Shown here: piece by piece, positions 22,835-32,347 of the stretch
Position numbering within the stretch: the stretch's first letter is position 1
Layout: each line of letters starts with the position of its first letter
Origin: Porodaedalea pini
Lineage: Eukaryota > Basidiomycota > Agaricomycetes > Hymenochaetales > Hymenochaetaceae
NCBI GenBank assembly: GCA_002794775.1
Contig: NBAY01000106.1
Coordinates: 31,408 to 95,407 of the forward strand
Reading direction: 5' to 3'
Length of the DNA: 64,000 bases
Notes under the pieces: model-generated
What the model saw: the letters and a program-made list of their open reading frames with translations, nothing else
What the model was told of the DNA's origin: nothing
Database searches by the model: none
Position numbers and translations under genes: made by a program

Positions 22835-23699
22835 ATGCCCAGACAAGCAGCGGATGAACGAGTTTTGCGCTATTTGGATCTGGAGGCCGAAGACTTCGAC
22901 GAGGACGATAACGACGAGGCTTTCTTAGACTCAGACAAAGGTATTGTGGGACTCAGCTACTCAAATATGCCTCACTGACCATTGACTCATACAGAGGCCA
23001 AATTTATCGACGATCGCGGCGAAGGAACATTGAGTGCAGGAGCGTGTCAGCGGCCTGCGCTATACAATATTGTCGAGCAAGATGATGTTCGAGCCATACT
23101 TCGAGGCATCAAAGAGTGTCATAAAACGTACAAGGAGACCTTTGACTACGGACACTTAAAAAACGAGAAGGAGCGTGTGTCGGCGAGGATCGGTGGTACG
23201 GGAAATAATCTATACATGATACGCATCAGGGTAAGTGACTTCAGTCGAAAAGTGATTGTGTTATGCTTATGCATGAATAGGTCGGCCACGAAGTCAAGGA
23301 GGCGAAACTACTGCATGAGTTCTTCCTCGAAACCGAGACTTCATGGGTACAACAAGGGCTGCCGCGTCCTTCTGAACAACCTTGCGCCTTCTCTCTACCA
23401 GCGTTTCCCAAACGTGTCTATGCGATCGCTCCGACACTCGGCGAGGTCAACTACGCAAAATCTTGGCTGGCACACCGGAATTTGTCGACAGTTGTTTGTG
23501 TTTGGGACGAGGAGGAATCCGCCAAGGTGCTCAGAATGCGCAATGGAAGCGCCTCTCTCGAGAGATTTGAAGTCGGCGAATGGGTTACCATCCAGCGCGG
23601 TCTGTACAAAGGCGATATCGGCCGCGTCAGAGAGTTGAGGACTCAAGATGACCGTATCGTAGTGGCAATCGTGCCTCGACTTCCAATCGACAAGGAATC

Positions 23700-24041
23700 T
23701 GTTGGAAGTGTGATTCTGACACTTATTTTATGTTTTCCATGCTTTTCTTGATTTATTCCCACGCCTCTGTTTGCACATGCGCGCGCATGTGCGAACATCA
23801 CGTGATTTTTGTCTTATGTAATATTAGCTTCAAAGCGGCTGAGACAATGTATGAGTGTCCCTATCTGTTGCACTCATCCATTGGACTCAGGTATGCACTT
23901 GTATATTAATATATATCTATCTGTTGCACTCATCCATTGGACTCAGGTATGCACTTGTATATTAATATATATCTATCTGTTGCACTCATCCATTGGACTC
24001 AGGTGTGAAGTGTGACCCCTTTTGGTTCACTGCTGCTAATA
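23700..24041 (+). repeat. 5' LTR of copia copy B (three 56-bp units)
   Basis: 342 bp, TGTTGG...TAATA. It contains three units of a 56-bp tandem repeat built around TCTGTTGCACTCATCCATTG and TATATTAATATATA, one more than its own 3' LTR and copy A. Confidence 0.93.
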
Positions 24042-25028
24042 GGTTATGAGCCTTGCGCTCTAACTTCGCACACTGGTTCTGGACTTCGAGAAGCACCCCC
24101 TGCTTCAATTATAGACTGATCGGACCTGATCTGCACACCCTACACACAGTGTTTCGCCGATTGCAATGTTCCTGGTGGTTGGATTGAGCTGGATCTTTGT
24201 TGATTGGAAAATCGGTGTGTCTGCCGCGTCTCTGCCAAGTTTCGTGCCACCACATCCACTTCCCATCGCACTACACTGCATTCATTCACCACCTGCATCC
24301 AAAACCTCTCTATCACCCATCACTCGATATTGGCTTGACTGTTCGCACTATACCTTGGCACATTGTTGGGGTTACGTGTGATCTACGTTTGTGCCAACTT
24401 ACATCGATATTCGACTCGATTTGAGTGTGCTGCAACGTTTTACTGAGCAACCACTCTTATTACACTCTGCACTTTGCTGCATCGCGTGGTTATCGCATTT
24501 TCTGCGGAACCCTTGGTCCGATTCTCTCGAAACTTCGTCTGCGTGCTCGTGTTCACGCCTCCTCAGTGTGTGTTGATTTGCATTGCAATCGCACCACTCG
24601 TTCTCCCTCAGTGTCCCATTTTGCACGGTTACCAGCTCTGGTGTGAGTTGATTAAGGCCCATTTCACCCCATTCTGTTGTTGTTGGATCAGACTAGCCTA
24701 TCGTCTGTGAAGCTCGACTGCTCAGCCTTAGTTCGCTGATTGTGACGCTCTTTTGAGTGTCACTTAAGCCTAGAGCCTCTCTCAGTCAGCGGTGCCTGCG
24801 GGGTCTTAGCAGACCAACAGACCAGCACTGTCTTGCGGCGACTCTGTGTATACTTCGACGTTTTGAGTGTCTGGTAACCTTCATTGGCTTCCATTGAACT
24901 GTCATCTGTAATCGTGTCATTGTGGTCTGTACACACTTTCCTTCACTGTGCCCCACTCACACATCCAATTCCTCCCAAACATCACACACACGTCGTACCC
25001 ATCGTCCCCTACCTGCCTGTGAAACGTC

Positions 25029-27167
25029 ATGTCCAAATCTGCCCCTGCCGACTCACTGTCTTCATTTAACAAGTTGGGTGAAGGCAACTATCCTACTTGG
25101 AAATTCGACATGCAGGCTGCCCTTCAGTACAAGAAGCTTTGGCGCCTCGTTTCAGGCAAGGAGTCGAAGCCATCTTCTCCTCCTGATAAAGTCGAACTCT
25201 GGGAAGAAAGGGCTGAGCAAGCAGCCGGCCTTATCTACCAGAAACTCAAAAACAGCATGCAGATTTTGGTACAATCACACATGGGTGACCCTGTAGAGAT
25301 GTGGAAAGCGCTCGAGAAACTGCACAAGCAGGACAACCCAGCTGCACGTTTTATTGCCTATGACGAGTTTTTCGGTATCAGCAAGAAGGAGGATGAGTCT
25401 TTGACCGCACTAGTCAGCAGAGTTGAGCATGGACTTCATAACATCAGAAATACACGCACTAGCACTCTCAAACTCGAAGAGTTTGAGGATGAGCTTGCAT
25501 GTGTTGCCCTGGTTCGCTCCCTGCCTGAAGAGTACTCATCCTTCCGCTCTGCACTCTTGCTCCTGACAGATTTCAAGTTAAAGACGCTTAAGGAAGCATT
25601 TATGCAGGAGCAAATGAACTGTCAATCGCGTGCTGGTGATCAGTCCATGGCCCTGAAAGCGTCCTCTGCTCCCTCTAAGCCTTCCTCATCGTCTCAGCCT
25701 GTTGTCTGCGAATTTTGCGGCATTAAAGGTCATCCAGAGTCGAAGTGCTTCAAGAGACGTGATGCAATTGAGGCAATTAGGGCCAAGAGGAAGGATAACA
25801 AAGGGAAGACTAAGGAGAAAGCACAATCTGCTCAGCAGGACGACTCCGAGTCTGTCCAATCTGCTGAATTTGCTGGAAATGCAAGTACCTCAGACTTCAC
25901 CAACCCCCATACACCCCTCATTCTCGATGCAGGAACTGATTGGATCGTTGATACAGGTGCCACTTGCCACATGACACCCCACCGACACTGGTTTCACAAA
26001 TATTCACCAAATCGCACCCCTATACGCCTTGCAAACAACGAAATCATCTATTCTGTTGGAGTGGGCACAGTGCGATTTCAACCAGTAATCAATGGCAAAG
26101 ATGGACACTTACTTGAATTTGAACGTGTACTTCATGTCCCTGATTTGCGAAACAATCTCCTCTCAGTCCTGTATTTAACTCGTGCCAAATCGTATATTGT
26201 CACCATTCAGCGTGATAAAATTCTATTCAATCGAAATGGCACTCTCCTCTTCACTGCAAATGTCACTCCCAACAATGCTGCATCACTCAATGGCCAAGTC
26301 GTACCCATGAGTGCATTCTCTGCACTTACAAGCACTTGTCCACTTGATTTGACTCTGTGGCATCGACATTTTGCACACCTACACCATGGTGATGTGAAGA
26401 AACTGCTCAATGAGCATTTAGTTGAGGGAATGGTGATTAAGTCAAAGGACTTGCCAGATCCGATCTGTGAGCCTTGCATTGCAGGCAAACAGCATCGTTC
26501 TAATGTCTCAAAACTTGCATCGCATCGTGCATCAAGTCTTCTTCAATTGGTTCACTCAGATGTGCATGGTCCTCTTCCCATTCAGTCAAGGAATGGTTAC
26601 AAGTACTGGATCACCTTCATTGATGATTTCAGTTGCTTCTGGGCAGTTTTGCCTTTGAAGAAGAAGAGTGACACTTTTAGTGCTTTTAAGCATTTTAAGG
26701 CATATGCAGAGAATCAGTTAGATTTGAACATTAAGGCCACTCGTGATGATAAGGGAGGAGAATACATGCCAAAGGAATGGGATCAACTCTGTGAAAATGA
26801 AGGCATTCATCGCCAGCACACTGTCAGAAATGAACCCCACCAAAATGGTGTTGCTGAACGCGCAAACAGGACGTTAGCTGAGGGCATCACCACTATGCTG
26901 AATGAAGCACACTTACCTGCTACTTTCTGGTGGGATGCAGTTGCTGCTTTTGTTCATGTCCATAATCGCTCTCCTACATCTGCGGTGAATGACAACACAC
27001 CCTATCAACTCTGGTACAAGTCTAAACCAGATGTTTCTCATTTTCGCGTTTTTGGCTCAACGCAAACAGTTGCAATCCCACACACAGAAATGTGTCTTCC
27101 TTGGCTACCCTGCAAATTACAAAGGATGGCTATTCTGGAACCCTGTTACACACAAGGAGATCATTAG
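25029..27167 (+). CDS. copia gag-protease-integrase polyprotein, copy B
   Basis: A 712-codon frame starting MSKSAPADSLSSF. The gag region spans residues 1-220, with a CCHC knuckle at about 227-240. The protease motif DWIVDTGATCH lies at about residue 305. The integrase zinc-binding region, DDE-type core and HQNGVAERANR complete the frame. It departs from the copia consensus after HFRVFGST, where the sequence normally linking integrase to KCVFLGYP is short by several residues. KCVFLGYP itself is found in the overlapping +1 frame. The ATG sits about 990 bp after the LTR. Confidence 0.92.
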   Translation: MSKSAPADSLSSFNKLGEGNYPTWKFDMQAALQYKKLWRLVSGKESKPSSPPDKVELWEERAEQAAGLIYQKLKNSMQILVQSHMGDPVEMWKALEKLHKQDNPAARFIAYDEFFGISKKEDESLTALVSRVEHGLHNIRNTRTSTLKLEEFEDELACVALVRSLPEEYSSFRSALLLLTDFKLKTLKEAFMQEQMNCQSRAGDQSMALKASSAPSKPSSSSQPVVCEFCGIKGHPESKCFKRRDAIEAIRAKRKDNKGKTKEKAQSAQQDDSESVQSAEFAGNASTSDFTNPHTPLILDAGTDWIVDTGATCHMTPHRHWFHKYSPNRTPIRLANNEIIYSVGVGTVRFQPVINGKDGHLLEFERVLHVPDLRNNLLSVLYLTRAKSYIVTIQRDKILFNRNGTLLFTANVTPNNAASLNGQVVPMSAFSALTSTCPLDLTLWHRHFAHLHHGDVKKLLNEHLVEGMVIKSKDLPDPICEPCIAGKQHRSNVSKLASHRASSLLQLVHSDVHGPLPIQSRNGYKYWITFIDDFSCFWAVLPLKKKSDTFSAFKHFKAYAENQLDLNIKATRDDKGGEYMPKEWDQLCENEGIHRQHTVRNEPHQNGVAERANRTLAEGITTMLNEAHLPATFWWDAVAAFVHVHNRSPTSAVNDNTPYQLWYKSKPDVSHFRVFGSTQTVAIPHTEMCLPWLPCKLQRMAILEPCYTQGDH

Positions 27168-29415
27168 TGACTCTGCTCAGTTTGATGAACGCGTGTTTCC
27201 AGGCAATTCTAGGACTCCTGTTGATTTGCGGGTACAATCTCCTCCAGAGGCAAAAGATCTGCCAGAACAGGTGGGAGTAGAAAGTGATGATGATGATGAT
27301 GTTCTGCCATCTCCTCCACCTCCTGTTTGTCCAGTGGACCCTCCTGTACCTCCACCAACTCATTCCCCTTCTCCGCTTGCTTCTGCACGTAAACACACTG
27401 TGTCTCCTCCACCTTCTCAGACTCCTCCTGCTAAGAAAGCAAGGAGTGAGCACCCTAATCAGACTCAAACTCCGTCATCAGCTCCTCCTCCCAGGCCAAA
27501 ACCACGCACTACCACTGGTGCATGGGACAGAATGATCAATCCACTTATGGATTATCCAGGTCGACACATTCCTAGACCTGATCCTGTTCCCATACCTGAG
27601 CCTGAAGTTGTGCATCAGCCAGAAATGGATGTGCACATGGAGGATGCTGAACAGCACGATGAACTTGATGTCATGTTTGAAGAGGAGATGCAAGCAGAAG
27701 CGCTCATGTTCAATGGGCTCATGGACTTTGGCACAAATGCAGGTCTTGAAGACAAGTACATTGCTTTTGATGATGTGTTTGACTATGTCTTCAAGTCTAC
27801 AAATTGTCTTGAGCATGTATTCTCTGCAGAAGTGCGCAAGCAATATGGTCCAGAGCCCTACCAGTGGAAGGATATCAAGGGGCGCCCTGATGCCCATCTT
27901 TGGGAACAGGCTGCAATGGAAGAGTTCATCAGTCTGATTGAGAATGGCACTTTCCAGCCTGTCAGACTTCCAACTGGTCGTAAAACTATTGGTTGTCGCT
28001 GGGTGTTCAAACTCAAGCGCAAGGCAGATGGCTCTGTGGACAGGTACAAGGCAAGACTGGTTGCAAAGGGATACTCACAGCGACCGGGATTGGAGTTTTC
28101 ACAGGTGTTTGCACCAACTGCAAAGTGGGCAGCACTACGTGCAATTCTGGCTATAGCTGCACTTGAGGACCTTGAGCTTTACAGTGTAGACATCTCCACC
28201 GCTTTTCTCAATGGTGAGATGGATCATGATGTCTACATGGACCAGCCTGAAGGGTTTGAGGAGTATTATGGTGCTGGATTTGTTCTTAAGCTAGTAAAGT
28301 CTATCTATGGACTGAAACAAGCTGGACGCCAGTGGTACAAGAAACTCGATTCAGTACTGAAGGGTATGGGCTTCCAACTGGTGCGCTGCGACAACAGTAT
28401 ATGGGTCTATCGCAGAGAGGATGTGCGCATTATCATTCCTGTCTATGTTGATGACATGACCATTGCTACAAAGTCAAAGGGGCAGTACCAGTTTGTGAAG
28501 AGTGAGTTGGAGAAGCACTTCAAGCTACATGACCTCGGGCCAACTTCATTCCTCTTGGGAGTTCACATTGAGCGTGATCGCTCTCAGCACTCTTTGTCTA
28601 TATCTCAGCGCCAGTATATCATTGACATACTTGAGCGTTTTGAACTTAGCAATTGTGGCACTGTGACAACCCCACTACCTGAAGGTCATAAGCTTAGCAA
28701 GTCCATGGCTCCCAAGAATGATGAAGAGACTGCCTTCATGAAGACTGTTCCTTACAAGCAGTTGGTGGGCGCTCTCATGTATCTTGCTGTGGCTACACGC
28801 CCAGACATTGCTTATGCAGTGGGAGTTCTGGCACGTTTTAGTGCTAATCCTGGCATGGCTCACTGGAAGGCTGCAAAGCACTTGTGTCGTTACCTTCAAG
28901 GTACCAAAGACTACAAGTTGACTTATGCATCTGACCCCAACTCAGCTGAGCTGTTCACCACATTCTCTGATGCAGACCATGGTGGTGATGAGGATGACAG
29001 GTGCTCTACAAGTGGCATGGTGGTTAAAATGGGAACTGGTGCAATCAGTTGGGCAAGTCGGTTGCAAACCATTGTGACTCTCTCTACTACTGAGGCAGAA
29101 TACATTGCTGCTGTACAATCAGGACAAGAGATCATATGGTTGCGCAACTTGCTCACTGAGTTTGGGTATCATTTTGATGCCCCATCTGTTCTCTATGTTG
29201 ACAACCAGTCTGCATTAGCAGTTGCCAGAAATCCTGAACATCATGGGCGCATGAAACACCTGGATTTGCGTCATTACTGGCTGAGAGATGTGGTTGAAGC
29301 AGGCTATGTGGATGTGAGGTACTTGCCCACTAAGTCTGTGCCAGCTGATATCATGACCAAAGCCCTTGGGCGCTTGAAAGTGGGAGAGATGTGTGGGATG
29401 TTAGGTCTTAGGTGA
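26989..29415 (+). CDS. copia reverse transcriptase-RNase H, copy B
   Basis: A frame of 808 codons overlapping the end of the upstream frame. It starts inside the integrase C-terminus (QKCVFLGYPANYKGW), then a Pro-rich and acidic linker. The copia reverse transcriptase follows: IGCRWVFKLKRKADGS, SVDISTAFLNGEMDHDVYM and active site PVYVDDMTIATKS. RNase H has CSTSGMVVKMGTGAISW, TLSTTEAEYIA and the DNQSALAVARNP block. The ATG at 26989 is not a natural start. Translation would have to reach this frame by frameshifting, by splicing, or not at all. Confidence 0.9.
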   Translation: MTTHPINSGTSLNQMFLIFAFLAQRKQLQSHTQKCVFLGYPANYKGWLFWNPVTHKEIISDSAQFDERVFPGNSRTPVDLRVQSPPEAKDLPEQVGVESDDDDDVLPSPPPPVCPVDPPVPPPTHSPSPLASARKHTVSPPPSQTPPAKKARSEHPNQTQTPSSAPPPRPKPRTTTGAWDRMINPLMDYPGRHIPRPDPVPIPEPEVVHQPEMDVHMEDAEQHDELDVMFEEEMQAEALMFNGLMDFGTNAGLEDKYIAFDDVFDYVFKSTNCLEHVFSAEVRKQYGPEPYQWKDIKGRPDAHLWEQAAMEEFISLIENGTFQPVRLPTGRKTIGCRWVFKLKRKADGSVDRYKARLVAKGYSQRPGLEFSQVFAPTAKWAALRAILAIAALEDLELYSVDISTAFLNGEMDHDVYMDQPEGFEEYYGAGFVLKLVKSIYGLKQAGRQWYKKLDSVLKGMGFQLVRCDNSIWVYRREDVRIIIPVYVDDMTIATKSKGQYQFVKSELEKHFKLHDLGPTSFLLGVHIERDRSQHSLSISQRQYIIDILERFELSNCGTVTTPLPEGHKLSKSMAPKNDEETAFMKTVPYKQLVGALMYLAVATRPDIAYAVGVLARFSANPGMAHWKAAKHLCRYLQGTKDYKLTYASDPNSAELFTTFSDADHGGDEDDRCSTSGMVVKMGTGAISWASRLQTIVTLSTTEAEYIAAVQSGQEIIWLRNLLTEFGYHFDAPSVLYVDNQSALAVARNPEHHGRMKHLDLRHYWLRDVVEAGYVDVRYLPTKSVPADIMTKALGRLKVGEMCGMLGLR

Positions 29416-29443
29416 CTTACAGATGTGTCAGATCAGGTGGGAG

Positions 29444-29729
29444 TGTTGGAAGTGTGATTCTGACACTTATTTTATGTTTTCCATGCTTTTCTTGATTTAT
29501 TCCCACGCCTCTGTTTGCACATGCGTGCGCATGTGCGAACATCACGTGATTTTTGTCTTATGTAATATTAGCTTCAAAGCGGCTGAGACAATGTATGAGT
29601 GTCCCTATCTGTTGCACTCATCCATTGGACTCAGGTATGCACTTGTATATTAATATATATCTATCTGTTGCACTCATCCATTGGACTCAGGTGTGAAGTG
29701 TGACCCCTTTCGGTTCACTGCTGCTAATA
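29444..29729 (+). repeat. 3' LTR of copia copy B (two 56-bp units)
   Basis: 286 bp. It is exactly 56 bp shorter than the 5' LTR and differs from it at a few bases, such as GCGTGCGC versus GCGCGCGC near 29524 and TTTCGG versus TTTTGG near 29708. Confidence 0.93.
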
Positions 29730-31863
29730 GAATCATCCACTCGTCCCGAGCCTGCGCTTTTCTCCCCTGATAACTTCAGGGGTGAAAAAATAAAGAAACA
29801 TGACTCAAGGACTTATACCTTTCGGCGTCGTAAGTACAAGAATGGACTACTCGAACTGACCTGCCCTAGCGTGCACTACGTTAGAAAGGCATCCCCTTCT
29901 TTACAGGACATCGGACTTTTCACACATACAGAGGCTTCGTTTGGACCCTTGGACCGCGGCAAACCATTTCTTCGAAGTGGCGATAAAATCCGCAGCTTGT
30001 CGACCGGCTTAATCGGGACTGTAGGTGACATCTCGAAATACGCTGTTTCGTCGACGCATACTATAGATACCTCGGGAAACTTTGTAGGCGGTGTTTCAGG
30101 CGATATCTTGGAGAACAGACACTCTGTAATTGAATATACCAAGATCAAGGAGAGGAAAACGGTCAAGGATAAAGGCAAGGAAAAGGAAGTGGTGGAAACA
30201 AGAACTATTGGTTCTCTCTTGGCGGACTATATTCCCGTACTGAATGTGACAGACAATTCCGGTAGAGTCCAGTATCATACTTTACAGTACGCTATGTCGG
30301 ACATTCGTAGAGTATTGGAACCGGGCATGAATGTCCGTGTCGTCGTCGGTCCATTCACTGGCGAAACTGGAATGATACAGACTGTCTCAGCGGATGAAAA
30401 AGAAATTTCATTCATTACAACCTCGTATTCTACGGTGTGTGTATCCTTCACCTCAAGTATATTTACTAAGTCTTTTTTTAGTTTACTGTCAGAGCGAAAT
30501 GGGTCCAAACGGTACACACCGACATGACTTGTTCCGGAGTCGAGAAGGATATCGTGCAACTCCTCCAGAGTCAGTGGTGCATCATTACTAGTGGTCAGTA
30601 CATCGGACGAAAGGCGCAGGTCATCTCAATCGACAACGAGACAGCAACTTTGGTTTTCGTGACTGAGGATGAGTTGAAGAATCATATTGTTTCCGATGAG
30701 GTACATATTTGTTTACTTTACCTATGAGAAACTTGCTCATTCGTTCGTTTATTCATTCATTCAGTTTACTGAGCGCGTGGATCGACTGCAGCCCGACTTT
30801 GTTGAGGCTGCCAAAAAAAAGACACTCGACTCATTGAGGACGGCAAAAGCTCTGCCGTTCCGCAGACCACTGACGAGCTGCACCGATTCTGCGATCATTT
30901 GCAGCATCTTTACGTTTTTGTCATCAACAACAAGGACTTCAAGGGTTGATTTGGCTATGTGCTCAGTACGAATCCGAATAAACCGACGGCAACCATTTCT
31001 ATTGATGGGACGATGAACGTATCGAGAAGCGCACCCGAGCAAATCATTGATCTAAAAGATCTAGTTGCAGTGTATGTGTTTTCTTCCAAGCTTATTATAT
31101 ACTTATTAATGTACTGTACAAAGCAGTGACAACGCGTATTGCTTGGACCTCGACCATCCTCTGACCGAGAAACAGCGGGTACATTTGACCGCCAAATTCA
31201 AGTCCTTGAGAGAAGGCGGCGCACGCTGGCATGAGTCGACTTCGACCGCCCGCGCAGTGACTCCCCCTCCTGATACAGCTCTCATTGAAGAGTTGAGGAG
31301 CTTCGTAACTGACCTCGAAACTGTGGACCCGCTACCGGCGCCTGTTGATGAGCCACAGACCTGGCCACCACCTCTTGGCCCCCTTACCGGTGTGTATAGA
31401 TTGATCATGATTAAGATCTTACTCACTTTCTGTCAGATTTCTCTGGATCCGGCATGTGGATTATACATCCCGATGTGCAATCGTTGTACTCCAAGTACAA
31501 GATTCATTTTCGCATTGGCCAATTGACGCTCGATAACTGGACGATTCTCGGAAGCATCGTGGACCACTTTCAATGCGAGAACGACAATGTGCACGGACTT
31601 TGCCACCTTCGTGCTATGCTTACGGACCATCGACAAATGACGAATTCGGGGTTTCGCAACACGTACGTGAAGGATATCAGGGTGCAAAAACCCAAAAAAA
31701 ATGCTGCTGCTCTCATTGTTCACGGTGACCCTGGGTTACGCGGGAAGATTGTTACCGTCAAGAAGTTCTCGAAGGACAAGGCAACCGTCGTCGTCGTTGA
31801 CTCGGAGAAAAAATCGTGGAATGAAAGTGTCTCGAATATGACCCTCATAGAGAAAATAGAGTA

Positions 31864-32347
31864 AATTAGACAGCCGTATCGTACTGGAAATCTCGGAATC
31901 ACCAATGTACTATAACTTAGCATTTAATTTATTACAATGTTCTACTGTTCCACTCCGAGCCACAAGTTTGTGCGACCTTCGATCCTGCCATGTGCGCAGA
32001 TGTCATCGGTACGCATATCAGTCTTGATATTTGCCTTGTTCCCATTCTGACGTGATTTGTTTTACAGATTATCCTCATCTCGAATTTGGTGCTTGAGATT
32101 TGCAGTTGCTACGGTCTTAGGCCTGTGAAACATGAGGCTTGTAAGTCAAGATTGGAGGCCACGTTCGAGAGCCGAATGCCACAGCGCGCTAAGATTTTGT
32201 GGCCGATGGGTCAAGTACTGCATGATAAGCCACTTTATTCTTTTTATCCTATTTAATGCGCCTGATGAGAACCACGAAATCCCATTTCACATATCTTCTC
32301 AGCTTGAGCAGTAGTTTTGAAAAGGTCCTCCAGAGTTCCCAACCAGC
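31864..32347. other. spacer between SPT5-like gene and next gene
   Basis: No motif recognised. A short stretch near 32060-32210 has an open frame but no start or family signature. Confidence 0.4.

Larger units (their letters stand above)
23700..29729 (+). mobile_element. Ty1/copia LTR retrotransposon, copy B (complete)
   Basis: A 6,030-bp element with LTRs 23700-24041 and 29444-29729, flanked by the 5-bp target duplication GAATC (23695-23699 and 29730-29734) inside an exon of the SPT5-like gene. A primer-binding region GGTTATGAGC follows the 5' LTR. A purine tract (AGGTGGGAG) precedes the 3' LTR. Internal order is leader, gag-protease-integrase, then reverse transcriptase-RNase H in a different frame. 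It is nearly identical to copy A. Confidence 0.97.
22835..31863 (+). pseudogene. SPT5-like NGN/KOW protein, split by copia insertion
   Basis: Exon 1 starts at ATG 22835 with an acidic N-terminus (DLEAEDFDEDDNDEAF). Introns at 22941-22994 and 23231-23280 have standard borders. Exon 3 has an NGN-like fold (RVYAIAPTLGEVNYAKSW) and a KOW motif (WVTIQRGLYKGDIGRVRE). At codon PIDKES the gene is interrupted by copia copy B, and the frame resumes exactly at 29735 (STRPEPALF). Further KOW-like units follow (FLRSGDKIRSLSTGLIGTVG, VRVVVGPFTGETGMIQTV, SQWCIITSGQYIGRKAQV), and a last one near the end (VHGDPGLRGKIVTVKKF). Downstream exons are damaged: a frame change at an eight-A run (30813-30820) and a TGA at 30947. 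Bona fide SPT5 is an essential elongation factor partnering SPT4. This more divergent, broken gene is probably a paralogue. Confidence 0.8.

Noticed and set aside
22835..31863. Canonical SPT5
   Set aside because: NGN and KOW features are present, but the sequence is more divergent than expected for the essential gene and is interrupted and frameshifted. An essential gene could not be in this state in a haploid nucleus unless another copy exists.
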